From positions 1-64,000 of the forward strand of contig JAMPIV010004476.1 of the NCBI GenBank assembly GCA_024509875.1: 64,000 nt of DNA. The letters are read 5' to 3'. The notes below the pieces were generated by a model. That model was not told the DNA's origin, ran no database searches, and saw nothing but the letters and a program-made list of their open reading frames with translations. This document shows, one piece after another, positions 9,657 to 18,660 of this stretch. Both the position numbers and the translations under genes were made by a program. The first letter of the stretch is position 1; the number at the start of each line of letters is the position of its first letter. The DNA comes from Oreohelix idahoensis. Taxonomy: Eukaryota > Mollusca > Gastropoda > Stylommatophora > Oreohelicidae.

Positions 9657-12345
9657 CTTACTTACTTACTTACTTAGTCGTTCCCCTTCTACCGTAAGGT
9701 GTAGAGGTTTGGAAGAGAGAGCGCCAGACTATTCTATCAGCTGTCTTCCTCCTGGCCTGGTTCCATTCTAGTCCTCGGTCCTTCAAAGATTGTCTAATGT
9801 TGTCCTCCCAGCGGACTCTGGGTCGTCCTCGGGGTCTGGATCCTTGGCTCTTTGTTTCCCATGCTTGTCGTGGTAGCCGATCTTCTCCCATTCTACAGAC
9901 ATGGCCAAACCATCTTAGTTGGGACTGTTCTACTTGGGTCTGTAGGGGGTGGCATTTTAGGCCTTGACGTATCGTCTGGTTGCGTACCATGTCTCTTCTT
10001 GTTACTTCAACCACCTTCCTCAGATACCTCATTTCTGAGGTTTGGATCTGGCTTTTATGGGTTGTAGTCATTGCCCATGACTCGCATCCATATGTCAAGA
10101 CTGGGACATAGGTGGAGCGGTATACAGCCATCTTCGTTTTCTTACCAACCTCTCTCTTGCTGAGGAATCCTTGATTTATGGCCTGAAAAAGTCTCCCAGC
10201 TGCTGCTTTTCGAGTGGCCAACTCTTCTTTGATGCCTCCCTTTCGGTCTATAATAGCTCCGAGGTATTTAAAGTGGTCAACCTGCTCCAGGACCTGTTCT
10301 CCCAGCTTAATCTGATGCCTTCTTTCTTCTCGTGATATCACCATGGATTTTGTTTTAGAGCTGCTTATGACCATCCCTCTCTTCTCCAGCTCTTCCTTCC
10401 AGACTTGCAGGTTGGATTGGAGATGTGCCTCTGATTTAGCAATCAGGGCAACATCATCAGCAAATGCCAGCTCTGAAATATAGACCTGTCTCATCTTCCA
10501 GTACCCCACTGAATACTTTCTTGTTCTCTCCTTACATGCCTTGATGACATCGTCCATAAGGAGTATGAAGAGGTAAGGTGATAGGATATCACCTTGTCTT
10601 ACACCAGTGGTGGTCCTGAACTCTTCTGACTTATGGTTTGCTGTCCTCACATAATTTCTGCAAGACTTGTAGAAGCTCTGTATAGCATGAATCAGAGGTG
10701 CTGGAATATTCTTCCTTGCCAAACAGTCCCAAAGTTTGCTCCAAGGGACCCTGTCAAACGCCTTTTCCAGATCTATGAAACAAAGATGGATCTCACTCTT
10801 ATACTCAAGGGCCTTTTCACTCAGCTGTCTGAGTGTGAAGATTAGGTCTTGAGTACTTCGGTTTACTCGGAATCCGCACTGGACCTCATCCAATTGTGGC
10901 TCAGCTAGGCGTCGGAGTCTCTGCTCTAGGATTCTAGAGTAGATTTTTCCAGGGACACTGAGAAGGGATATGCCTCTATGGTTTCCACACTGTCGGTTGT
11001 CACCCTTTTTGAAAATTGGTGTTATGATGGCGATCTCCCAATCCTTTGGTATGGTCTTGTTGCACCATGCTGCCTGTAGGACCCTTAAGAGTAACAGGTC
11101 GCCTGATGCTCCCATGTACTTAACCATTTCTGGTGTTATACCATCATGCCCTGCTGCTTTGCCCATCTTGATTTTCTCCAGTGCTGCCTTCAGTTCTTCC
11201 ATCTTTATGTCATCTTCATCACCATTGGTTTCCTCTTCTGTGCTAGTGGTTATCATTTCTGATGTTTGACCTTGCTCACCATCAAGGAGTTCTGAGAAAT
11301 ATTCTTTCCATCTTTCCATTACTTCCTTCGGGGCAGTAAGCAATTTGCCTTGCTTGTCCTTTATAAATTTGAGAGGGCATTGTTTTTCCTTCCTCATGTT
11401 CTTTAGGGTCTTATAGAACAATTTCTGGTTTTCTTGTGCATCTTTTTCTAGCTTTTCTCCAAATTCTTCCCAGGACTTCTGTTTTGCTGCTAGCACTTTG
11501 TTCTTTACTTCTGTTCTGAGTGTCACATATTCTCTATATTTTTCCATTTGTCCTGTTGTGTTTTTAGCTCCTAAGTATTGTTTCCATGCCATTTTCTTCT
11601 CTCTTATTTTCTCTTTGACTTCCTCTGTCCACCAAGGTGTCCTCTTTCTCTGGTTCCCAAGTCGGACTTCACCACATGCTTCTGCAGCAGCTGTCTTTAT
11701 GATGTCCTTGAATTTAATCCAGAGGGTTTCCAAGTCATCAGGTTGTTCTTCTGTGTTGCTCACCGCTGCAGCAATAAGCCCCTGATATCTGGTCTTAATT
11801 TCTGGCTCTCTCAGCTTGTAGGTCCTAATGCTCATTTCTCCTGCTCGTTTACTTGGTTTCTTGCGTGATGTTGAGCAGTTCCTAGGCTGAGCAACTCTTT
11901 CAGTTGTTCGTTTGATTGTTAGCAGGTAGTGATCACTTCCAATCTCTGGCCCCCTCCAGACTCTTGCATCTCGGACATATTTGAATGAGCTTCTCCGAAC
12001 AATGGCATAGTCGATCACTGACTTCTCATTCTTTGTTGGTTCACATCTAGTGTATGCATGTATGCGCTTATGGGGGAACTTTGTGTTTGTAATGATCAGA
12101 TTCTGCTGACTGCAGAATCTAAGGAGTCGCTTTCCATTGTCATTGAGAGTATCTTCTCCATATCTTCCGATAACTCCACCCCATCTAGCATGGTCATTTC
12201 CAACTCTGGCATTAAAATCTCCGAGCATGATAACTTCATCTAGGCAGTCATCCACTGTCCTTTGAAGCAGCTCGAAGAATTCCTCCTTGACCTCTGCTCT
12301 CATCCTCATTTCAATTAAGAAAATTGCAATCCCTACAGGACGCTT
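9657..12345 (-). mobile_element. RTE-B LINE inserted in Gypsy 1 leader
   Basis: Minus-strand non-LTR retrotransposon with a 3' tail of (TAAG)n repeats, seen on plus as ttacttacttacttag at 9657-9677. It is 5'-truncated in the endonuclease domain near 12345. I could not fix its target duplication; aaatttctt occurs both at 9651 and near 12508, which might extend the element. Other copies of the family lie at 24234-25434, 47350-47505, 57372-57600 and 58692-58913. Confidence 0.85.
9670..12309 (-). CDS. RTE-B endonuclease-reverse transcriptase (5'-truncated)
   Basis: Uninterrupted 879-residue frame. The N-terminus holds the C-terminal half of an APE-type endonuclease: VIMLGDFNARVGN (about residue 25) and GSDHYLLTIKR (about 125). 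The RT follows: GKAAGHDGITPEMVK, CFIDLEKAFDRVPW (motif A), TTGVRQGDILSPYLF (motif B) and LAFADDVALI (catalytic ADD), all present. The C-terminal third has LTYGCESWAM and LRWFGHVCRM, typical of RTE-like LINEs. RT function is intact by eye, but the endonuclease lacks its N-terminal half, so this copy could not be autonomous. The first Met is only the first in-frame ATG after truncation; the frame stays open a little further upstream. Confidence 0.9.
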   Translation of the reverse strand: MRMRAEVKEEFFELLQRTVDDCLDEVIMLGDFNARVGNDHARWGGVIGRYGEDTLNDNGKRLLRFCSQQNLIITNTKFPHKRIHAYTRCEPTKNEKSVIDYAIVRRSSFKYVRDARVWRGPEIGSDHYLLTIKRTTERVAQPRNCSTSRKKPSKRAGEMSIRTYKLREPEIKTRYQGLIAAAVSNTEEQPDDLETLWIKFKDIIKTAAAEACGEVRLGNQRKRTPWWTEEVKEKIREKKMAWKQYLGAKNTTGQMEKYREYVTLRTEVKNKVLAAKQKSWEEFGEKLEKDAQENQKLFYKTLKNMRKEKQCPLKFIKDKQGKLLTAPKEVMERWKEYFSELLDGEQGQTSEMITTSTEEETNGDEDDIKMEELKAALEKIKMGKAAGHDGITPEMVKYMGASGDLLLLRVLQAAWCNKTIPKDWEIAIITPIFKKGDNRQCGNHRGISLLSVPGKIYSRILEQRLRRLAEPQLDEVQCGFRVNRSTQDLIFTLRQLSEKALEYKSEIHLCFIDLEKAFDRVPWSKLWDCLARKNIPAPLIHAIQSFYKSCRNYVRTANHKSEEFRTTTGVRQGDILSPYLFILLMDDVIKACKERTRKYSVGYWKMRQVYISELAFADDVALIAKSEAHLQSNLQVWKEELEKRGMVISSSKTKSMVISREERRHQIKLGEQVLEQVDHFKYLGAIIDRKGGIKEELATRKAAAGRLFQAINQGFLSKREVGKKTKMAVYRSTYVPVLTYGCESWAMTTTHKSQIQTSEMRYLRKVVEVTRRDMVRNQTIRQGLKCHPLQTQVEQSQLRWFGHVCRMGEDRLPRQAWETKSQGSRPRGRPRVRWEDNIRQSLKDRGLEWNQARRKTADRIVWRSLFQTSTPYGRRGTTK

Positions 12346-13158
12346 ACAGTAACCCTCGATTAAGTGGCATATTTACTGTAAGACCCACCAACCGAAAACC
12401 CGCAAAAAAAAAAACACAAGAAAAATACACAACAATAGTACAATTAACATAAATAGCAATCAATATTTCAATGTGTTGCAGAACAAGTTCAGTCACAGCT
12501 GAAACTAAAGTAAATTTCTTGCTCCTTGCGAACACAGAAACAAAATGTCAAGCGCGCACTGATTGACAGATCCACTGTAGCATGAAGTGGTTTTCACGAA
12601 CATAAAGTTACTATGACCTTCTCGTATCTTGAGTCTTGCACATCGAATGTTTACAATTTCACGTACTGTTTACAAACACTTGACCTCGAACAATATAGCT
12701 TGAATGCTCGGGCGTAGAAAAGTCTGTTGTTGACTGAAACGTGTAAACGACCAGCGGTACCGTTTACAAAAAGGGACTCGACTTGCAGTTGTGGTCCACG
12801 TAGCAAATGCCTAGATGTTAACTTCAGTACTTGTCCTGTTGTGGTTTATGTAGCATTATAACATAAATGCTAGCACTTTATCTGGGTCAACAGTTGATGA
12901 CCTATTTCTGTCCTGTTGTAGCCAAAACTTGCAAGTGTAGAATTAGCGATGTGTGTTACAGCTGTCCAGTGTGTAGCTTAGACCCACAGATCAGAAATGT
13001 AATGTGTACTTGTCCTTCTCATGCAAATAGCCCCATGAAATGTAAATTTCTGGACCACATTAATGTCATCAATAATGCTAATTGCTCGCTCTGTCCACCA
13101 GAAATGTATCAGAAGAGCCAACGTAACTGGTCCACCAAAAATGTATCAGAAGAGCCCA
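12346..13158 (-). other. Gypsy 1 leader, upstream part
   Basis: Untranslated leader between the RTE-B insertion and the primer site. No conserved coding frame. At about 13097-13179 there are near-perfect tandem copies of a ~40-bp unit ending in the primer-site-like sequence. Confidence 0.6.
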
Positions 13159-13174
13159 CGTAACTGGTCCACCA
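13159..13174 (-). other. Possible primer binding site of Gypsy 1
   Basis: Minus strand TGGTGGACCAGTTACG, four bases after the 5' LTR end. It would pair with a tRNA ending CGTAACTGGTCCACCA; I cannot name that tRNA. The same 16 bases occur again ~40 bp away (around 13120-13134) in the tandem unit, so the site is duplicated. Confidence 0.4.
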
Positions 13175-13178
13175 AAAA

Positions 13179-14330
13179 TGTAACTGTACTTTTTCTCTTG
13201 TTGAGGTGATCACTGGCCCAAGACAGTATACATGTTGTTAGGTGTGTAGTGCGAGCGTATGATGAACTGAGTGTGGGTGCGAATGAAGGCGCGAATGTGT
13301 TTAGGCTCGTATATATGTAGACCCTGCAACCCATACACTCACATGCAGTAGTCAAGGATGCTTGGACACTGCAGACACGTTTCAAAACATTTATTGACGA
13401 GAACACGCATGGTATCAACAGGAACAGTCATTGTAAACAAGGTCATGCTGACCGGAAATCGATAGGTATACATTAGGCATTCATCAAGCTGGTAAACATT
13501 TGAATATTCGTGCATGGTCAATACAATGTTCTTCAATAAGGACAGTTCGTGGCGTCGCCCTGGGATTACTGACTAAACGCGTCAGATACCTTAATCACTT
13601 TGACACATAGGTGCAACTTGGCATTCCCCGCCAATTGCACATTATCAGGCTGTAGTATAATAGCCGAAAACACAGGCCTCGTTCTGACGTCGGCTGTGTA
13701 CTTCTGATAAGCAGGTTACCATCAACCCTGCAGTAATGCTTATTGTAGACATAAATATGCCGCCAATCTGCGGCTCCCATAATATATCTTCGTCACTGGA
13801 TTTCTGGATGGTATGAAGACTAATAGTCTTGGATGGCTACCTTGAGCACGACATATAAGTTCTGAAATGGAGGACCGGTGAGCTGCAGTTCACAGACTAG
13901 GCAATCTTCTAACATGTTCTGCTACCGAAAGCATAGTAATGGAAAAAGTCGGTATTACCTGTAACCGAGTCCACAGAACTTAACAAGGAACTCTGCTGTC
14001 ATTCCAACGCACAGAGATTCACTGGGGAAAACTGCCAGTGCAGTCACTTCGAAGATTCTTCCCGAAAAACACAATGGACTCTCGTCCCTTCAGAAACCAG
14101 GACACTTCCCGCTTGCCGGAAGTCTAACTCCACTCCCCCTTAAAAAAACCTGCCCATGGGCATACGCCCGAAATGTCTACCTTTCCCTAAAGGTCAAACA
14201 CAATGAATGAATAAACAAGGGAAGACAACCCCTAATCAACCTGACATCGCAGGTAAAGACACAATTATTCTTATGATAAAAACATAAGCAAATAACTTGA
14301 CAGATGACTCTGTCAAAAATGACAGCAACA
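13179..14330 (-). repeat. 5' LTR of Gypsy 1
   Basis: 1152 bp in element sense from TGTTGC (14330) to GTTACA (13179), with standard TG...CA ends. It is flanked on the outside by GTGAT. It contains an imperfect hairpin near its start (TGACAG and CTGTCA motifs, 14298-14326) that is missing from the 3' LTR. Confidence 0.9.
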
Positions 14331-14335
14331 GTGAT

Positions 14336-14882
14336 AGTATTTGGCCAAAAGATTCGGAGAATTTTTCTTAGGCATGTTGTGTGAAAAGAGGACAATGTCG
14401 ACATTTCCTTCTCTGTAACTCTCCAGCTCTCCACGCCATAGAGAAGCACAGAAAGCACATAGCTCTGATATAATCTTAATTTTGTGCTTGTGCTGTACTG
14501 AGAGGACTTCCAGATGTTGTTTAGACTAAAAATGGCTGTTCTTGCTTTGTTCATTCTGTTGTTGATGTCTTTGCTTGCTCTGCCATCTAGTGTTACTATG
14601 CATCCTAGGTATGTGAAGGCATGTATGTTCCAGTTGCTGATTCCTTACTGATATGGGCTCAGGGTTGCTCACATTGAGCGTCATGACCTCTGTCTTCTTT
14701 AGGTTGATGTTCAAGCCCACCTGCTGGCTATACTTATTAAGTCTATCCGTTTTTTCCTGGATGTATTGATGTGAATGCGCTAGCAGTGCAATGTCATCTG
14801 CATATTCCAGATCTTCCAATGTAGAAAATGTAGTCCATCTTATTCCTCTTGGACTGCCCTCTGTTGTCTGGCGCATCACCCA
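14336..14882 (-). mobile_element. RTE-A LINE, 3' part resumed (RT C-terminus)
   Basis: Continuation of the RTE-A copy interrupted at 2509. Frames at 14177-14554 and 14526-15005 (minus) carry RT remnants: LEDLEYADDIALLAHSHQ (motif C), GLNINLKKTEVMTLNVS and VLSVLLYGVESW, in more than one frame. The copy stops at ggcgcatcaccca (about 14882), where the sequence inverts. Confidence 0.85.
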
Positions 14883-14910
14883 TGGTGAAAGCTGAAAGGA
14901 AGCCACTGGC

Positions 14911-15264
14911 ATGAAAACGAATGCCCTGACCGCAAAACACAAAACCAGAATTGGTTTTTGGAACGTCAGAACTATGAATGAGGCAGGAAAGCTGAGACAA
15001 ATCACAGCAGAGATGAGGAACTACAAAATACATATCCTGGGAATAAGCGAGAGCAGATGGACAGGTAAGGGGAGAATAAAAACAGCTACAGGGGAAACAG
15101 TACTTTATTCTGGCAGAGAGGATGGTCAGCACAACGAAGGTGTAGCCATTATCCTGAAGAAAGGAATGAAAAGGTCTTTACTGGAATGGAAGCCCATCAA
15201 CAACAGACTGATAAGAGCAAGACTGAGAGGGAGGTTCAACAACACCACAATTATACAATGCTAA
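14911..15264 (+). pseudogene. RTE-A endonuclease N-terminus
   Basis: 117-residue frame beginning MKTNALTAKHKTRIGFWNVR, the usual start of RTE/BovB-type APE endonucleases, with LGISESRWTGKG (catalytic Glu of the SE motif) and GVAIILKKG. It ends at an in-frame stop (TIIQC then stop) and continues, shifted, at 15384. The Met used fits the family start, because only a few residues usually precede the WNVRT motif. Confidence 0.8.
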
Positions 15265-15383
15265 GCACGAACAAACGACAGCGATGAAGAGATCAACGAC
15301 GAGTTCTATCAACAGGTACAAAAAGAAATGGAAACTACACCCAGGTACGATCTCATTATAGTAATGGAGACCTAAATGCGAAA

Positions 15384-16025
15384 GTGGGAGCACACAATAA
15401 TTATAACGAAAGAGTAATGGGGAAATGTGGCAGTGGAACAGCAAATGAGGATGGGGACAAATTAATAAGCTTCTGTAGTATTAACAGCCTGGTCATTGGG
15501 GGAACACTTTTTCCACACAAGGAAGTGCACAAGTTAACATGGGAATCACCAAACGGACGAGACAGAAACCAGATAGATCACATAATGATCAATAGCAGAT
15601 GGAGACATGCACTACAAGACGTGAAAGTAAGAAGAGGCGCAAACGTGGGAAGTGATCATCACCTAGTAGTAGCAAGACTGAAAGTGAAACTCAGAGCTGC
15701 TGGACCAGTTGCAGTCAAACAGAAAAGATACAACATCACGAAACTGAAGGATCCCCTCTCCAGAAAAGCTTGTGTGGTTGACGTAAAGAGAAGATATGAA
15801 ATTATCAAAAGCCAGGAAAGAACAGAGACCAATGATGTTGACCAGAGATTCAACACCATCTCAACAATATACAAGGAAAGCAGCAAGTCATGCTTGGGAT
15901 TCCAGGAAAGAAAGAGCCAAGACTGGATAAAATCAGATATGCTAAACACCATAGCGAATAGAAAGGAAATGAAAAGAAAGAAAACAGAAGCTAAGTCTCC
16001 CAGGTTAAAGGCAATATACAAGTGA
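15384..16025 (+). pseudogene. RTE-A endonuclease C-terminus
   Basis: 213-residue frame with ESPNGRDRNQIDHIMINSRW (catalytic Asp region) and GANVGSDHHLVVARLKVKL (the SDH motif), followed by the linker before the RT (KSCLGFQERKSQDWI). The family GDLNAKVG motif lies just upstream in the frame that reads nGDLNAKVG at about 15367-15390. It ends by frameshift near 16023 and runs out at the target duplication. Confidence 0.8.
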
Positions 16026-16157
16026 ACAGTACAGTCAGCTAGACAAGGAAGTTAAACGTCAAACCCATGCTAACAAAAGGACATTTCTGGATGACCTTGC
16101 AAGACAGGCAGCACTGAGAAATGAACAAAGCACAGTATACAAAATAACTATTAAAAA

Positions 16158-16170
16158 ATGTCACTAGAAT
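16158..16170. repeat. Right target-site duplication of the RTE-A nest
   Basis: ATGTCACTAGAAT, identical to 2142-2154. Downstream sequence (16158-16590) matches 1512-1935 and continues the interrupted tandem unit. Confidence 0.85.
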
Positions 16171-16362
16171 GACCATCACAAAAAGCTTTGCAATACCACA
16201 CCGATGAAGACCTTTATCATGCAGAACTCAAGGAGTTAAGAGACAGATATAACATTAGTTTAACATATTTTATTGGTTCTATTAACTCTGATTATATTTT
16301 TAAAAGTGAGTATTTACTAATAATTTAAATTTTAAAAAATAAAAGGACAGATACAAACTTAC

Positions 16363-16430
16363 TTCACAATCTAATTTTACTTCCTGCTTTATTATTTCAC
16401 ACAGAAATGGGATCTTTGTTTCCATATTTC
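16363..16430 (-). CDS. Candidate host exon, duplicate b (68 nt, phase 1-0)
   Basis: Twin of 1721-1788 with intact acceptor (cttccagactacag) and GTAAGT donor on the minus strand. Entered in phase 1 it reads NMETKIPFLCEIIKQEVKLD then CE. The candidate first exon at 55421-55541 leaves phase 1, and joining them makes an Arg codon and an open frame. The exit phase 0 matches the 869-925 exon. The 14-kb transposon nest lies between this copy and copy a. Real use, and which copy is spliced, needs RNA evidence. Confidence 0.55.
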
Positions 16431-16729
16431 CTGTAGTCTGGAAGATGACATAAACATGAAATGGTGACTAATGTCATTACAATTATTCTTACCCAAGTTT
16501 TGTTGTTTATAGAGCATGAGGCCATAACTACAGCTTGTCACCTTGTAGGAAGTCTGCACCACATATGTGGTCTTGTAGTGGTGGTTTATAGAGCATGAGG
16601 CCATAACTACAGCTTGTCACCTTGTAGGAAGTCTGCACCAAAACATGTGGTCTTGTAGTAGTTATGTAGTAAATGTTTTACATAATAAGCTTACCAACCT
16701 CATGTACAACTTTAATTTAGTTACTTGTT
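16431..16729. other. Duplicated intron-like DNA
   Basis: Matches 1789-1935, then shows a further internal ~75-bp tandem copy (16509-16580 versus 16586-16660). No coding sign. Confidence 0.7.
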
Positions 16730-17336
16730 ATTTTAGGCAGTAAAATGACTCAGGATGGTGACACAACAAGAGAAATCCATACTAGAATTGCTTTGGCAGC
16801 TAGCGCCTTCAATAGATTATCTAACATTTGGAAATTACGATCATTGAATATACATACCAAGCTTCGTCTGTTTAATTCAAATGTTATCTCAGTGTTAACA
16901 TACGGCTGTGAGAGTTGGAAAATAACAAAATCATTGGAGAACAAGCTGAATACATTCGAGAACAAATGTCTTAGAAAACTCATGAACATCAGTTGGAAAG
17001 AATTCAAGACTAATCGACAAATAAGAGAAGACTCTAGGCAGAAATATGTCTCCGACTATATAGGGAAAAGACGATGGTCATATATCGGTCATGTCCTACG
17101 AATGCAAAACAACAGAATACCACTACAGGCGCTCACTTGGGTTCCTGAGGGTAAGCGGAAAAAAAGGAAGACCAAAAGAAACACTCAGAAGAACAATAAT
17201 AAGAGAAGGAAGAACGTTGGGCCTAAATAATGTGCAAGAGCTAAGAGGAGTGGCGTCACAACGAACAACCTGGAGAGCACTGGTTTCTGCCTTATGCGCC
17301 GTGTTTGGCGCTTAAAGAATTTATTATTATTATTAT
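16730..17336 (+). mobile_element. RTE-E LINE 3' fragment
   Basis: Plus-strand fragment of an RTE-like LINE. A 161-residue frame (16745-17230) holds the post-RT region: RLSNIWKLRSLNIHTKLRLF, VLTYGCESWKITKS and WSYIGHVLRM. It shifts into a second frame (17091-17315) ending LRRTIIREGRTLG and TTWRALVSALCAV. The 3' tail is (TTA)n at about 17322-17335. Its sequence differs clearly from RTE-A, B, C and D. The RT catalytic part is missing. Confidence 0.8.
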
Positions 17337-17394
17337 GACAGGCATGAAGGGACGGTAGTCCTATTTTTACTGTTTCCATGGAGATCACTAGGAA

Positions 17395-17477
17395 CTACAC
17401 AGGATGGTAACAGAGTAATGGCCCTTACTTCTCCCAAAATCAAACACAGCTTCCACATCACAGGATGTTAACAGAAT
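17395..17477. repeat. Short minisatellite, left half
   Basis: Degenerate ~50-60-bp units containing caaaatcaaacacagcttcc and aggatgttaacagaataatg. The array resumes at 17951-18060 after an RTE-A insertion. Confidence 0.75.
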
Positions 17478-17487
17478 AATGCCCTTT

Positions 17488-17950
17488 CTTCTTCTTCTTC
17501 TTCTTCGATCCTTAATCACCGACCGTCAAAGCAGTCAGTGGCCATCACGCCTAGTGGCGTCTTGTAGGGCAACAACAAATTGATTCCACTTTGCTCGGTC
17601 GGTGGCCATCCTTCGTACAGTGCTCCAACTCTGGTTCATTCTTTGCATCTCAGCCTCCACAGTCCTCCGCCAAGTTGTTTTTGGTCAGCCTCTCTTTCGC
17701 TTTCCTTCAGGGGTCCAAAGCATAGCTGTTCTTGTGATGGCATCGGGGTCTCTTCTGAGGACATGACCAACCCAGCTCCAGCGTCTGCCAGCTATGATGG
17801 TGTGCATGTCCTCTTGCTTGCTACGAGTAAGCAGATCTTGGTTGGTGATGGTATTCGGCCAAAAGATTATACCAGAGTTGCGTGCTTTCTGTGCTTCTCT
17901 ATGGTGCGGAATGCTGGAGAGTCACAGAGAAGGAAATGTCAAAATTGTCC
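17488..17950 (-). mobile_element. RTE-A LINE, short copy with 5' inversion
   Basis: Flanked by AATGCCCTTT (17478-17487 and 17951-17960). 17488-17869 is the minus-strand 3' end with a (GAA)n tail. 17870-17950 is the adjacent upstream LINE sequence in plus orientation (tgtgcttctctatggtgcgg). This is twin priming, as in the larger nest. No complete coding domain remains. Confidence 0.9.
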
Positions 17951-18060
17951 AATGCCCTTTACCTCTCCCAAAATTAAACACAGCTTCCACGTCACAAGAT
18001 ATTAACAGAGAAAAATCCTTTGGTTCTCACAAAATCAAACACAGCTTCCAAGTTAGAGAA
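17951..18060. repeat. Short minisatellite, right half
   Basis: Continuation of the array at 17395-17477; two more degenerate units with tcaaacacagcttcc. Confidence 0.75.
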
Positions 18061-18356
18061 GATAGTAACAATACGGAGAAGAGATTTTGCCGAGTCAGGT
18101 GAAGTAGGGTTTTTGTTTTTCATTATGCTGCTATGGTACCCATAAAACACAACATAGACAAACTTGAGATAAGATATATCCATAGAACTGTTTTAACTGT
18201 AAAAAGTGGGGGGAAGCTGTATGAAAAAGGTTGATACTACAGTGACAGGAAATAAAAGTAAAGGATTAGCATCAGGAGCAGTGCTAGGGTATTTGGCACC
18301 TTAGGCAAATAGTTCATTTGGCACCTTCAAGCTGTGTGTGTATGTTTTTTGTTCAA
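18061..18356. other. Unassigned spacer
   Basis: AT-rich DNA with no recognisable gene or repeat apart from two copies of ttggcacctt near 18291 and 18318. Confidence 0.4.
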
Positions 18357-18660
18357 GGTGTCCCAAAAGTCTTGGTGCAGTTGGAGGCTTTAATAACATC
18401 AGAAGTATACATGCTAGAAATTTACAACAATCATCACCTGAAAGCTAAATTGTTTGAATTCATTTTATACTTACTTTGTTTTGTGAATTTTGAATATTAA
18501 TATATACATTTTTTATTTTAATTTTTTTTTTTTTTTCAGTCCCTATGGTTGAAGAAAAAGTCAACTGCATTCTCTTGTTAGCTGAACTCAAGTCCACAAC
18601 TACAGAAAGAAGAAAATTTGCTTCCCATTACAAGAAGGAGCCTCCCCTTAGTAAATAACA
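18357..18660 (+). mobile_element. DNA transposon 5' fragment (Tc1/mariner-related)
   Basis: Starts with ggtgtcccaaaagtcttgg, a terminal-repeat-like sequence of a kind seen at the ends of invertebrate DNA transposons. A T-rich acceptor follows (18520-18540) and a short coding piece at 18545-18658. Only the 5' end survives; no matching right end is visible. The type is inferred from the helix-turn-helix piece. Confidence 0.5.
18545..18658 (+). pseudogene. Transposase N-terminal helix-turn-helix piece
   Basis: 37 residues, MVEEKVNCILLLAELKSTTT then ERRKFASHYKKEPPLSK, preceded by a T-rich tract ending in cag. The pattern (E+KV x CxLLLAELKS...RRFxxxYxKEPP) matches the DUF4817-type HTH found at the N-terminus of some IS630/Tc1-mariner-like transposases. 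It then meets a stop, and no DDE domain follows. Identification is from memory of the family and is moderate. Confidence 0.5.

Larger units (their letters stand above)
2510..14330 (-). mobile_element. Gmr1-like Gypsy retrotransposon 1, nested
   Basis: Minus-strand LTR retrotransposon flanked by the 5-bp duplication GTGAT (2505-2509 and 14331-14335), inserted in an RTE-A LINE. Order in its own sense: 5' LTR 13179-14330, primer site, LINE-interrupted leader, Gag 8995-7467, protease about 7530-6938, integrase 6980 to about 5600, RT from about 5450, RNase H to about 4042, 3' LTR. Integrase before RT is the Gmr1-like order, opposite to ordinary Gypsy. The LTRs differ at about six positions in 1.1 kb, so it is young, yet the coding frame has about six shifts, several at A/T runs. 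Net length without the RTE-B insertion is about 9.1 kb. Confidence 0.9.
14883..16157 (+). mobile_element. RTE-A LINE, inverted 5' part (endonuclease)
   Basis: Plus-strand endonuclease region of the same insertion, joined head-to-head to the minus-strand 3' part. It ends at the right copy of the ATGTCACTAGAAT duplication. RT sequence between the two parts is missing. This is the classic 5'-inversion structure produced by twin priming. Two frames carry it (14911-15264 and 15384-16025). Confidence 0.85.
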
